Shown: in pieces, positions 33,947-45,190 of the stretch
Layout of the letters: every line of letters starts with the position of its first letter
Numbering within the stretch: position 1 is the first letter of the stretch
Source of the DNA: Boletus sp. NGJ
Lineage: Eukaryota > Basidiomycota > Agaricomycetes > Boletales > Boletaceae
Assembly (NCBI GenBank): GCA_019096195.1
Contig: JAGTXK010000095.1
Span: 62,001-126,000 of the forward strand
Direction of reading: 5' to 3'
Length of the DNA: 64,000 nucleotides
Notes under the pieces: model-generated
Seen by the model: only the letters and a program-made list of their open reading frames with translations
Told to the model about the DNA's origin: nothing
Database searches by the model: none
Made by a program: the position numbers and the translations under genes

Positions 33947-36529
33947 TCACAACGACAACGTGACGTTCATTTTTCCGTACAATTTCTTGAACATACGCAA
34001 CGCCTCCGCCTCTTCCACCCGCTTCGATTCCGCTGTCTCAAACTTTCTCGACCGCCCAAAATCGATCAGTCGGAAACTCAGCTTGGGATGTAATCCCCTC
34101 ATGAGCGGGAACTCGGTCGGTTTCCCGTATTGGACGAGAAAGTTGCGCGGCGCGACGGACTCGTGGAGCCATCCGGCGCGTTGGAAACGTAACAACAGAC
34201 TCGCGCACTCATCCTGATCTTCGATGGAGAGCTTCTCGGGTTCAATAGGCTCACCACAGTGTTCGAGCAGGAGAATCGGACTGAGGTATGGTTCCTCTGT
34301 TTGCTGCGTCGCTCCATCCTCTGGCGTGTAGTAGCCGTAAAATTGTGGTACGACGGCATGGACGGGCACGATGGTGTGCAGTTGGGCCATGATGGTATAT
34401 CCATTGTAATGATGAAAAAAGCGTTCGGGGAAACGTTGATAGTTGCTCGCCTCCCTCGCAAGATGGGTATCATCCTCAATAGAGAGCTTCGCGACGACAG
34501 TGAACCTGGCCGTGTGCGGGATAGCAGAACCCCGCGAACCGTGGGTGCAAGCCTCTTGGCTTTCGTACGAGAATGGGGAGTGGAGGCGAATGATGGTGAC
34601 ATAGGCGTCTTTCGCTGGGTCGCCCGAATTCCTGTCCCCAGTAAGATCGACACGTAGCGTTCTCGTATTCCTCTTCTGTTTCATGAACACATCCATTATG
34701 TTGCCTTCCTCGATCATGTCAAAGATGTACGATGGAGCCGTATTGGGCGGAACGACGAAAGTGATTTCCCGTTCAATGATCTCGCCATTTCTTTCAAGGT
34801 TAATCGGGTCACTGGCTTCGTCTTGTTCTGCTTGCGTTGGTAGACGCCCTGTAAAACCCGTCGGGCCCCATGAACCCGCTCTCAACAACCTTTCCCATCG
34901 TCCTGTATCTTTTAATCGCTGTTTTTCCTTGTCCGCGCTTTCCTCGAAGCACCGTTGACAAAGTTTTGGTCTTGTGAAGATATCGCGGGGCAGCTCCCAT
35001 TCGCCTTTGTATACGACAGAGTGGTGCCCGTCTCCGACCTTGGCGGCGGGAGAGAGGTACAAGTGACTGTCCTCGACTTTCGTCATACGACGTGGATAAG
35101 GAGGGAGCGGGACCTCGATTACAGGCTCGTAGTTCTTGATTTGCTCCTTCGTCCGTTCGTATCTCATGATGACCAGTGTGCGAGCTCTGAACTCTTCCAC
35201 CTCTTCAGCTTCTCGTCTTGCTTGTTCGACCTCCTTGCGTATAGATTCAGAAAGCTTGAGATTGTACGTTAGTATGACGTCGGGTCTGGACGACCACGAG
35301 ATGTTTGGGAGGCATATTTCTTGGGCAGGGAGTACGTTGAATGGATCATGGACATACAATGTTTGCGGAAATAGATATAATGGGATGCGCTCTTGGAGGA
35401 GAATCGAGAAAGGGTGTTCAAAGGGGATGAGAGGCCGTGGTTTAGGGTGGGGATGGCTGTCGTCTTCTGGAGCCTGTTCAACGACGTCTACCTTGTTGTG
35501 TTCCCCGTCATGTTCCCCCTTCTGTTCCGCATTTTTGTCTTCTGGATCCGGCTCGAATACATCTCCAATGCCGAAGACATCCCTCAGATTCAACCTCCTC
35601 TCCATACACTCAATCAACACCCCGGTATTCGCGACACCCTCCACTCTTGGCTTGCCCTCCGACTTTGCCCATTCGATTTCGGACACAGCTACATCCAACT
35701 CTCCTAGTTCCTTCATCGCTTCCCATATCCCGCTCCCAGTCATAGTCGACACTGCGTTAGGGAACATTGGAATTCTCTGGACAACGTAGAGATCGTACAG
35801 CGTAGCACCCCAGGGATAACCATCGGGCGACAGCGTGCCCCTGGGCTGCTCGCTTGGCATGAGACATTTGCCGTTCGGGTCGCGCGGCCATAGGCGGAAC
35901 ACGGCGCGTGTGGTGTTAAGGTCAGCATGCGATTCAGGGACTGTGTGGAGAACCTCCTCGTCAGGATGACGGCCCCAACCCGGGCGCCAAGGGGATGGCC
36001 TGGGCGGAAGAATACTAATAGATCTGAAGCGGGGGGAAATGAGAAGGGTGTATAGTTGCACACGATGGGGTATAACGTACTCGATATAATCGTACGAGTC
36101 AGGTTCCTCATCCGTATCCACTGATATCTCCTTTTCCTTTCCCTTGGGAGCTTGTGAGGGTAGCTCAGCGTTGGTACTGTCACAAAAAAGCGTATGAGGA
36201 TCGAGTTTATATACGGTTCAAGTAGGGCGCGATGTACTCATCGATGACGCGATCCCCTGCGTTGGACCTACACCAGCGACATCATTAGAATCTCTGACGG
36301 CGAATGCGATCGCAGGAGCGCGTGGTAGAACGTACGGATCCCCAACCGCCGTCATTTCCACGTTCATCGCATCTTCAGTAACTACAGCTTCCTTGCCCCC
36401 GTCTTGCGTAGGGTGACGAGGAGAGGGTTTCTCTCGAGGCAATGGCTCGGGCCCAGGAGGAGTGTGAGCGGCGTGCGCCTCCTCGATCACCCTTTTTGCC
36501 CTGGGCGTGTTCAAAAATCCACGTTTCAT
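33947..36529 (-). CDS. protein-kinase-like protein, probable pseudokinase
   Basis: Three exons (36529-36249, 36176-36081, 36023-33947) give 817 residues. The 57-base second intron is in frame, so its retention would add 19 residues. The N-terminus (MKRGFLNTPRAKR) and acidic DTDEEPDSYDYIE are followed by a long region with LSPDGYPWGATLYDLY. Kinase features come late: a Gly-loop-like KVGDGHHSVVYKGEW (about residue 470), VVAKLS with the lysine (about 640), GWLHESVAPRNFLVQ in place of the HRD catalytic loop (about 745), and LIDFGRS (DFG, about 785). The catalytic Asp is replaced (HES for HRD) while Asn and DFG remain, and roughly 150 residues separate the Gly-loop from the lysine, against about 20 normally. 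Related kinase-like proteins are common in Agaricomycetes. Substrate unknown. Confidence 0.75.
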
Positions 36530-36995
36530 CGTGGAGGGGGTTGTTCAGATGTTGTAGATGTGATCGATGAGGTTGGAGAGTGAACGTTTGAACCACAATT
36601 GCAATGGCGGCGATAAAAAGAAGATATAAGATTCAGATGTGAGGCTGGGTCTTGAACGCGTTGTTTGTTCGTCGCAAACGATGTGGTCCAAGCCAAGCTG
36701 TATAAAAAAACAAAGCAAGGCAAGACTTGTTACACATGGACGCGTAGGTCCCATGACTTGCATTGTCCTTTGTTGGAGACGCGTCCGCGGCACGTACGTG
36801 GAATAGATTACACCCGGATTCAATATACTTGGTCAATACCATAGTGCTACAACTGGTGTGATGTAGTAATAGTTGCGAGTCGGGAGCGAAAGACAGGGAT
36901 TTATCTCGATGATGCAAGGAGTGGGGGGATGCCAACATGCGCGTATGGCAGCGGGGTAAATTGACCAAGGCACGGGACCGAGTGGTATCCAGAGA
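36530..36995. other. intergenic, no gene seen
   Basis: Promoter side of the kinase-like gene and 3' side of TAM41. Short frames only. Contains a poly-A patch near 36700. Confidence 0.4.
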
Positions 36996-38394
36996 TTACG
37001 AGGACTCGCCTGGGGCTTTCGTCGCCGATCCCTTCCAGTACTTCCGAACCTTGGCCGCGGTATAGTACGCGCTCTTCATCAGTCCTGCGCTCACGACGCC
37101 CTTGAGCGACTGCACAGTAGCCGGGTATCGCACAATATTGCTCATCTCTACGTCGTGGCATTGCCATATCGTCAAGGTAAGGTGATCAATATGTACAAAA
37201 CAAACGCACCTGAACGCAATATCGACGGCAACGCCGTGTCGCCGGCGACACGCAACCAATAAGCGGACTCGTCAGCCTCTCTCGGAGGCCCACGCCCTTG
37301 GGCGCGTGAATGTACCCGCGTCAACAACTCCTCGGGCAATTTCTTCAGATGGGCAGCGCGCGCATGCGCACTCGTATCTTGTTCGATCATCTGCGAGTCC
37401 ACGCGCCAACGTACCCCAGGTAACCCTTGTGCGAGTCGCCAATAAAGCTCGCGGAACTGCGCCTCCTGTCTGTCCACCATGTTCGCCACCTTGTTCCGGT
37501 TCTCAGCCGGGAGCAGCATTCGGGGATCCCCGGAGTAACTAATGCTGGCGAGCGCGGTAAAGAGGTCACGTTGCGTGAACTGAGCGGGGAGCGTCAAAAG
37601 GGCAGTGCGAAGAGCAGAGGTCAAGTTGACTTGCTGCGTCAACCGAACCCGTGCGTCGTCTCTGATGATCCGGATCGGCTTGTGCATCCGCCCAGCAAGA
37701 TAAAGCGTACGCCAATTCAGTAAGTCAGCGCATAGCGTATCGACTGTCGTCACGCCATACTTGATCGTCTGACACGCACGACCGTCAATAAAACGCATCC
37801 ATCGACGAGACCAATCAGGCACGTGCCCTTACTCACCACCCCACGCATGGGCACATACGTATTGAACCACAGCCCAGGACCAAGCGCCTGCACATTGGAC
37901 ACGAAACTCGACCCAAGCGCACGTGCATGTAACGGATAATGACCAGGGTACTGATGCATATTGATCGAATGCCAATGATCCGGATGGGTCACCGCAAACA
38001 CGAAATCCAGCATGGGACCATCGGTTCCCCTTGGCTTTCCATCCGCGGGCTTGTCGTAACCGGCTTGCTCGAAGACGCCCGAGCCGTATGCAAATGCGTA
38101 GCGAATGGGGGCTTCGAACGAGTGCACTATGTCTTCCAGAAGCGCCCGGGTCGAGTTCGGGACAGGAAGTAGCTGGTTCCGTCCAAACGAGGGTGGGAGG
38201 TCAGGTAGAACCTGGCGCTGGCTTCTAGCAGCAGGGCGGGGGCGCGGATGGAGACGGGACGGACGAGGCTTGGCGCCGTCCAAGATGGGCGGCGGTGGTG
38301 GGACATTGGACGTGTGAGGGACCGAGTCGGTGGTGAGCGAACGTATGAGGAACGGAAGACGGCGGGAAGTAGGGCGGATGCTCTCGAGCATCAT
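36996..38394 (-). CDS. TAM41: TAM41/MMP37, mitochondrial CDP-diacylglycerol synthase
   Basis: Three exons (38394-37837, 37768-37210, 37147-36996) give 422 residues. MMLESIRPTSRRLPFLIRSL is a mitochondrial presequence, followed by a Pro/Arg-rich linker. The nucleotidyltransferase core has YAFAYGSGVFEQAGY (GSGV), then MLDFVFAVTHPDHWHSINMH (DFVFAV, metal-binding Asp), GPGLWFNTYVPM, IKYGVTTVDTLCADLLNW and TLYLAGRMHKPIRII. The C-terminus (QSLKGVVSAGLMKSAYYTAA) matches the family end. The enzyme makes CDP-diacylglycerol from phosphatidic acid and CTP on the matrix face of the inner membrane, the first step to cardiolipin. The ATG at 38394 was preferred over an upstream in-frame Met at 38493 because it opens the presequence. 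Confidence 0.94.
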
Positions 38395-38858
38395 GCCGAG
38401 CGATGAGCAGATGTGTCTCGGCAATGACAGTGGCAATGAGGGCAACGTCAAGAACGTCGACGAAGGTGGGCATGTGCTTACAGTGCTGCGCACGTGACCA
38501 AAATAGCAGTACGAAAAGTGTAAATGATTTAGGCGATGTGTACATGTCGTATGAACATTAATAGACCCGTACCCAGCGGAGTTCTTACACTTCCTCTACG
38601 GTATAAATCCGCAACAGAAGCAGAAGAAAAAAAAGGATATACGGAGGAAGAGATATCTGCATAGATGTAATCACCCGAGAAAAAAAAATATGTTCTTTGC
38701 CACCCAGAAATCGCATAAGGTATAATGTGTTTAAACGATCGGAATCGCGTTTTAAGGGGATTCAAGGCGGGCTGACGGTCGACCTGCTAGTAGATAAAGC
38801 ATACATATGAAGGAAAAAAGAAAACCACATTCTTGTTTGTGTCAATCGAAATCGGTTG
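38395..38858. other. intergenic, no gene seen
   Basis: Upstream of TAM41 and downstream of the NDK-like gene. Purine-rich runs (gaagaaaaaaaagg at 38624-38637, gagaaaaaaaaatatg at 38677-38692). No repeat or frame of note. Confidence 0.4.
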
Positions 38859-40914
38859 TCAACGCTTGGATGCATTCGCCCAGAGACTCTTCGGCTTCGC
38901 GGCGTCCGTCGCTTGCTTCTGCGCACGTAGTAACGCACTCTTGTTTGCCCGAGGCGCAATCGTGGGTGCTTGTAAACTGCTAGGACGACGTAATTTCCTT
39001 GTTGGGGATGTGACACCGTTCAGCGCCTCCTCGCTTTCATTGGATGTCGTGCTTGCCGTACTGAGTGGGCCGGTGCCAGTACCGCTGCTCGAAGTCTGGG
39101 ACGAGTAGCTGGTGGTCTTCTGAAGGATGCGAGCTCCGACATTGGAAGTACGGGAGGCCGAACGGGGAGGTACTGCAGACCTGGGACGCCACCACGACGA
39201 ATCGCCGTTGTCGCGATATCCACTCAGCGCAGAGGAACTACGAGAATTCACCCCCGAGCCAGGCGTCTTTGGTTCAGTAGGCAAACGGACTACCAAACAT
39301 CTCAGTAATATGAGCAAGACTTCAAGAAAGTCACCTACACATGAAACTACTCGGTGGAGGACCACCTTCCTTTCTCAGGGTGGCACTTTTGTTGAGGCGG
39401 GGAGTGATAGTCGGCGACTTCGTGCTCGCAACTGCAATGCTCTCACGACGTTTGTGACCAGGCACACCCTCAAAGGTATTCTTCTTCTTCGTGGCCTCCG
39501 TCTCTGTTTCTTCGCCATCGGCTTCGTTTGCACTCGTCGCTGAACACTTCTGGGGGGTGGCCGGACTGGCAGGCTTAACACCACAGTTCATGCTCCCTCC
39601 TTGTCCAACAACTTTGAGCAGCGGCCCAGATATAGACATGCGCTTCTTCCCCGGCGGGGTCGCAGGTTGCTCAAGCCCCAACCGTAACGCCGCTGCTTTT
39701 GTCAACCTCGGTGCGATCGCCGGCGGTGCCGTCGACGCCACACTGATTGTCTCTGCACGCTTATGGCCTGGAACGCCCGAAAACGTCTTCTTTGCTCGCT
39801 CCTTCTCCCTCTCCTTCTCCGCCGCCTCATTTCCATTGACCTTACGTGGCAGAGGAATACGCCCAGTGCTCGCCAACGACATGCGCGTCTTGACTTCAGT
39901 GCGGGGCTTGCCGTCCGCGGAGAGGCCCTGCCGGAGGAGCGCGGCTTTGGTGAGACGCGGCGCGATATCGGGGGCTATGTGTGTCTTGGGGAGCGGACGT
40001 GCGCGAAACTGACCTTTTCCAGACGAGGAATTGGACCCGGTGAGGCTACGTGGAGTACTGGAAAATCCAGGCCCACGTGCATCCGAGGAACCAGGTGAGG
40101 GAGAGAGCACATGCATGGACCCAATGGGTGTCTCAAGACCGAGCTGGAATGCCTCGAGCACCGCAGAATCGACAGAACGGATCGACCCACGATCGAATTC
40201 ACCGTCGCCTGCGACATGTGGGAGATCGGAGAGGGGAAATGGAGGACTGGAGACGAAGAGTGCTGAAATCAGCATCTCGGCTTGCGCCTCGCTTTTTGCT
40301 CCAATGACGGCGCCGTTGAGGGAGGGAAGGAGAGACAAGAGGACGGGGACGGCACGCCGACGCTCAAGGACGTATACCCAAACGGGACCGCTGATGAAAG
40401 CGTTCGAGTAATAGATGTCGTGAGTAAAGCCGGGAAGCGGGACACCAAGTGCGGAAACTCACTCGCCGAGAAATTGAGCATCGTCGCCGAACAACTCGTA
40501 GAACGTCTCCGGATCCGTTTCGGTGTCGAACTCCATCTGTCGTTCCTTGACAATCTGTGAATAGATTTAGTAAGTCCCCATGTCAGTCATTGATAGCGGA
40601 TCCGCCAGGGGGAGTACACGTTGCCGCACCATCAGCGGGCAACAAGTTTAGAAGTACATTGTCTTGACTGGAAACATCCGAAATTGGACACTTACTTCAA
40701 AGTTGGCCTCGAGAATACGGGGCTCGATTTCGAGGCGCTGTTCCAAAGCGTGTGTCTTGATGATTGCGACAGTGCGCGTCAAGGTCGACAGAGAGGGTGA
40801 CGGGTGAAGATGACCCAAATCTTGGGGCTGGAGAAGCGCATTCGGAGTATGTCCGTGGTCATCGTACAAGTCCGAATGATCTACAGGAGGCGGGGACTGC
40901 AGAGACGCAGACAT
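38859..40914 (-). CDS. nucleoside-diphosphate-kinase-like protein with repeated IxPRxxK motifs
   Basis: Four exons (40914-40696, 40554-40463, 40390-39351, 39289-38859) give 593 residues. Residues about 45-135 look like the first half of an NDP kinase fold: TRTVAIIKTHALEQR, ILEANFEIVKERQMEF and GPVWVYVLERRRAVPVLLSL. The active-site NxxH motif is not visible, so catalysis is doubtful. The remaining 450 residues are disordered and carry four copies of I(A/T)PRxxKxAxLR (IAPRLTKAALLR, IAPRLTKAAALR, ITPRLNKSATLR, IAPRANKSALLR, near residues 245, 328, 430 and 565) plus two copies of F(S/E)GVPGHKRxE(T/S)IxVAST. Repeats this regular suggest a multivalent binding site. The partner is unknown. Cytoskeletal or nucleolar roles would be guesses. 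Confidence 0.78.
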
Positions 40915-42468
40915 ATGGGTATAACCGGCCTGGCGCCAAATGGGGGCTTATTCACCAAGAGGGAAAGTAAAGCAGATTGGTGAAATATACACAGCAAAGG
41001 ATAGCTACTGGATAGAAGAAAAAAGAAACCAAAAAGAAAGAAAAGTAGCGATAGGCCTCGAGGACACTGGCGCGAGTCAGTTAAATCAACAGAGTTTGTG
41101 TGGTTTGACTCTGAATCTGCCCTGAGACAACATGGCAATTGCATCCGTTGATAACAGACCTCGGACACCCAGTGTCAGCGAAAGCTCATGATAAGCACTT
41201 GCTGGACCTCTCTTGCAAGTGTTGGAATGTCAAGCTGAGGCTTATAGCCTTGGAAGACTGCGTTCGGTCCCGCCATTACGCACGGTCGAACGGTCATGAA
41301 TGCGGTACCGCACTCTCGGTCTAGACTTATTAATTGTAGTTCGCTCAAAGTCAGCCGGTGAATGAAAAGTATGGGAACGCAGGACGTTCACGCACTGATT
41401 CCGACTCGGACAGACTCGCTGAGCGGTCATTGGTCTCGTGTGATTTCACCTCCTTCTGGAGCCTGAAGTTACACAAACCTTCCAAGACCCACTCCCGAGT
41501 TCTACGCTGTGTTACTTCCGCCTGAGCATCGTTGGCGAGCCATCGACATGTCATTGGGCATACTATCGACATGCATGTCTGCACCTTTCTTGACACGATC
41601 TCTGATCCATCCGTTCATTCCTCTTCGCTAAAATCACCTCAACTTCATTACGGCGACGGTCTTAGAGTCCCATACAGCAGTTGTAATTTGTTTGCGCCAT
41701 TACCACTTTTTGGCAGTCCAGCTCCTGCTCTTGGATACTAGGCGTCGTCGTTGACGATTAGGACCTTGCTTGCAAGTTGCAATGCCGACATGTGCTACTG
41801 GGAATCCGAGATGCCAAATACAGCGAAGGGCTCACGACCCATCAAAAGATTTACGAATCTGTTTCCAAATATATCATTATTTGTTCATGTAGCGAATCTT
41901 AGAAATCCAAGATGCTAAATACAGCGAAAGATTCGTGACCTGGCACAAGATTCACAAATCCTTTTTCAAATATATCAATGTTTGTTCTTGTAGCAAATCT
42001 GCAGAATAGGTGACCATGCATGGACCTTGCTTTGCAAGCAAGGTGATATACATCTTTGCGGAGTCACAGTCCCATCGTCCAATAGACTTTACGTGCCCCT
42101 CACATTGAACATTGAACAACAGTAGTAGCGCTCTGTCATGTGGAAACTTGAATGTTTAAACCAACCTCGCGGAGACAGTTGAGCTACAAGGCGAGCTCAA
42201 AGAGACGTGACTTCATAAAACGCGCCATTCAAACCGCTATCATGGCCACTTGCAGAAATACCATGTTCTTGATGTCCACATTAATGTCAACGTAACGTGG
42301 TCCCCACTGCTAGCTGGCGCGTAGTTCAAGCAGGCCAAATTGTAAATTAATAACGCAGGATGACAACCAAGAAGGTAGCTCCCAATATTTTAATCGATGA
42401 CAACTCTCGTTTTGGTAAGGGAATCGACATGTTGCGGTACTGTTATACAATGCTACGGATGCCAGTTG
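40915..42468. other. 1.55 kb without a supported gene
   Basis: Upstream of the NDK-like gene, downstream of the Derlin. Holds a 100-base tandem duplication (listed separately). A plus-strand frame at 42360-42569 overlaps the Derlin 3' end and is a shadow; the minus frame at 41351-41596 has no features. Confidence 0.45.
41802..42000. repeat. tandem direct repeat, two units of about 100 bases
   Basis: 41802-41899 (ggaatccgagatgccaaata, cagcgaagg, gatttacgaatc, caaatatatca, ttgttcatgtagcgaatct) is repeated at 41902-42000 (gaaatccaagatgctaaata, cagcgaaag, gattcacaaatc, caaatatatca, ttgttcttgtagcaaatct). Identity is about 80 percent. Several differences are C-to-T or G-to-A at former CpG sites (gcgaatct to gcaaatct). 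Confidence 0.8.
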
Positions 42469-43399
42469 TCAAACATCTCCGAACAGACGCTTGCTACATG
42501 TGCAGTCAGCACGCCAGCGTGACAAGGCAATCAGAAACACGACTCACAGAATTTCTGGAGCTTCGCTGAGGGGAGTATACCCCCCGATCATCTCCCTAGC
42601 CCACACATCCCTCAAGAACCAGCCGATATGGCCCACAGCACATCCGATCAAGTCACCTGCGGCAGCCTTCCATGTACCACTAATGATCCATGAAAGCCCA
42701 ACGAGTGCCAATGGCAGATAGGGTGCGGATATCGTGAAGATGCCAAAGAGTGCTATAGGCGTGGATGGGTGTCGTCTGGACCATATATAGATCGGAACAA
42801 AGGCCAGGGAAGACGAAAGAAACGGAAGGTTAACTAATGGCGACAGTGCCTGAAGAACTAGGTCAGCTGATGATGCTAGGACTTCATAGGTCCGGACGTA
42901 CGAGAAGCATCAGCGATGAAAGCAAAAGCAACCAGAGGTAATCTGCCCTTCTATTCGCAAACGATGATTCCTCCAACATACGACTGTATCGCATACTGGG
43001 TAGTCGAAGGTGAACACGTTAGTTGACCAACCCAATCTAAAGTATACAGAACACACTCACAAGAAGAAAAGATGGAATATAAAGTCTAGCGAGAGTGGGC
43101 CAAAATAAAAGAAGGTGGTAAGCATCCGCCACGGCTTCCCAACCCATCTACATGAGCTTGTTACCAGCACGAACAAGACATAAAAGGCTGACCTGTGCGT
43201 TTGTGAACGCAGACTTGAAAGAAAAGTACAGCTGCAGTGGAGTGACGACCTGACATTGCTGTATGACATCAAATACGTGATCAGTTCTTTATGCACGGTT
43301 GTGGAGTACCGCTGGACGTACGACCGCCAGGCTAGTTGCTACCGAGAGCGCTAACCACGCACGTGTGATGGGTGGAACCTGCATTACCCATGCCTCCAT
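42469..43399 (-). CDS. DER1: Derlin (Der1-like), ER-associated degradation channel component
   Basis: Six exons (43399-43322, 43258-43193, 43134-43061, 42995-42902, 42849-42548, 42493-42469) give 212 residues. The N-terminus MEAWVMQVPPITRAWLALSV is the Derlin start; then QCQVVTPLQLYFSFKSAFTN, PWRMLTTFFYFGPLSLDFIF, MRYSRMLEESSFANRRADYL, APYLPLALVGLSWI and VGHIGWFLRDVWAREMIGGY. These include the W-R motif and the GxxxG-like spacing of this rhomboid-pseudoprotease family; there is no Ser/His dyad, as expected. Derlins sit in the ER membrane and, with HRD1 and p97, move misfolded proteins out to the proteasome. The last exon is only 25 bases (KRLFGDV); if unspliced, the frame would stop at EIL. 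Divergent from the H3-mimic gene. Confidence 0.93.
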
Positions 43400-43664
43400 G
43401 TTTTGCCCGACGAGCCCAAGCCTCCTGTATGTCGGATTAGAAATGAAGAGGTGAAATGAATCAAGCAGCTGGCTTGGTGCGATGCTCTGAAGAGTAAATG
43501 GCCACGTCGGGCTGAGATATTGGAGGATGTTAGTGACATGGGAATTCCGGCGCTTTCCGGCAGAGCAGCGCATTCGGCTCAGCACACCCGGACCGTTTTC
43601 CGCGACGACCACTGGCAGGTTCTATCGCTCAAACCGTCCTCTGCCCTAATTGAATCCCTACACC
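43400..43664. promoter_or_regulatory. shared promoter between Derlin (-) and H3-mimic gene (+)
   Basis: 265 bases between divergent starts, CpG-rich compared with the block beyond 45191. No TATA box is obvious. Confidence 0.35.
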
Positions 43665-45154
43665 ATGGCCCGTATCAAACAAACCACAGGCTTGTCAACT
43701 GGTGGAGCAATTCGAGTTCGCCTAGGCTCGCTGAAACCCTCTGGACGGCGCGCTCAACGTTTGGTCAAACGAACAACTGGATCTACATCTGAGGAGCAGA
43801 CGACAATTTTGTCGGTGAGCACTACCCAACATCCAAACAGTTACTTTCTGACTAGGCTTAGTTTCGCTTTTTGTGCTAGGACGGTGGGGTGCTGTATGAA
43901 TGTAGCGACTGCCCGCGTTCGATGTGTGCCGAATGTCTACACGTACACGAAGACCACAGGAATGCCATCAGCGACGAGGCAGTGGCCTTCCAATGTGTCG
44001 CCTGTCACTGGCTCCTCCATCAGCGCAACGGAAGCTGCGCACCTTACCTGGGTGTTTCCTATCTCCTATCTTCTTTTCCTGCCCTTGTATTAAGAATCAA
44101 ATGCAGGGCTGTACAAGGGGAAGAATGCCGGTCCTCCAAACCATTTTGCAAGTCCTCGTGGTTTTGAAAATTTAACGCGCGGCATTATCCTGTCTCCTAG
44201 ACTCCTATTCCTTCATCTGAACCTCTACTCCATCTCATCCCACTTCCATGCCGATATTATCCATAGCGGCATCCGTGATTACTATCCCCACGGCGGATGT
44301 CCACCATGTTCCGTTTGACCTCGGCACCGACCGGGCCACCCAGAGCTACACCCAACGTGCTCACGAATTGGCCGCCATCTCGTCCAATTATGATCACGTC
44401 TTAATTGTACTGACCACGTAGATAAAGATTCCGGGGATCTCTTCCTCGGCCCTGATGAATCTGGGAAAACGATTACCGCACCGTCCACCAGGTAAACCTT
44501 TCTTTGCCCCTGCTTTGGAACGTCATATGTTTTGGTTCCGTAGGTTTTTAATATGCTGTTTGAGCCGTTGACGGAGCTCTTGAAGGGGAGATATGTATAT
44601 TGCGACATCCAGTGCTCTGGTCTGAAATGAAATGAGTTGCGACCTGCTGCGCAACAGCTATCGACAGTAAGTCCCTCAAAATTTAGTATTACCGAATTCA
44701 AGGTATTGAATGCAATTGCTTTCGATGCGCCACGCCTCCAAACTGTCAACATTGCCGACCTGTTGATGTGAATGTCGTTTGTCATCTTTGGGTTTGACTT
44801 TACCCAGGCTCTGGAAAGCATACTCAGAGAGTCCTCCATCCTTGGTCGCCGCACTGGAGTGTGGCACCTTGAATCTCACTGCGAGAGCATCCGTTTGACC
44901 AGGTACTTGTGGACTCACCGTGAGCACAAACCTTGGGCACCGGAGCTTGCGGAGAGCAGTACGCTGGCGAAGAATATGGAGCATTTACTTTGCTCCGAAT
45001 CATCACCGCTGCGGTGGAACTCTGGTATGATGCTGACCCTACGTCAACCATCACTAAGGAGGATTCGTTATTCGTGGAGTCATTCTGGATGAAGAAATCA
45101 GTCGCTCTGGTCCCCATGGCTTCTTTAGCTGGTGCTCGACCATGCACAGATGAT
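43665..45154 (+). pseudogene. histone H3-tail-mimic zinc-finger protein, 5' exons whole, 3' part damaged
   Basis: Exon 1 (43665-43814) starts MARIKQTTGLSTGG, aligning with histone H3 MARTKQTARKSTGG: R2, K4, Q5, T6, S10, T11, G12 and G13 are kept; T3, R8 and K9 are changed. It goes on basic (SLKPSGRRAQRLVKR). Exon 2 (43880-44051) encodes a PHD/ZZ-like zinc finger: DGGVLYECSDCPRSMCAEC, HVHEDH, FQCVACHWLL. Exon 3 begins at 44107 (LYKGRMPVLQTILQV in one frame). Downstream blocks RGFENLTRG, HVPFDLGTDRATQSY, DKDSGDLFLGPDESGK, MLFEPLTELLKGRYVYCDIQ, FVIFGFDFTQALES and YLWTHREHKPWAPEL line up with a recurrent Agaricomycete family, but frame changes are needed between several of them (about three or four), so the C-terminal part is probably dead or the product is the short N-terminal protein. 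No chromatin function is proven. Confidence 0.65.
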
Positions 45155-45190
45155 AGACAGAAAGTTAATGATGGGGTACATCGCTGGTCG

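Noticed and set aside
35136-35789. 217-residue plus-strand frame
   Set aside because: Antisense to the kinase-like gene's large exon; composition follows the opposite strand's codons.
39491-40012. 173-residue plus-strand frame, Ala/Leu rich
   Set aside because: Antisense shadow of the NDK-like gene's low-complexity exon.
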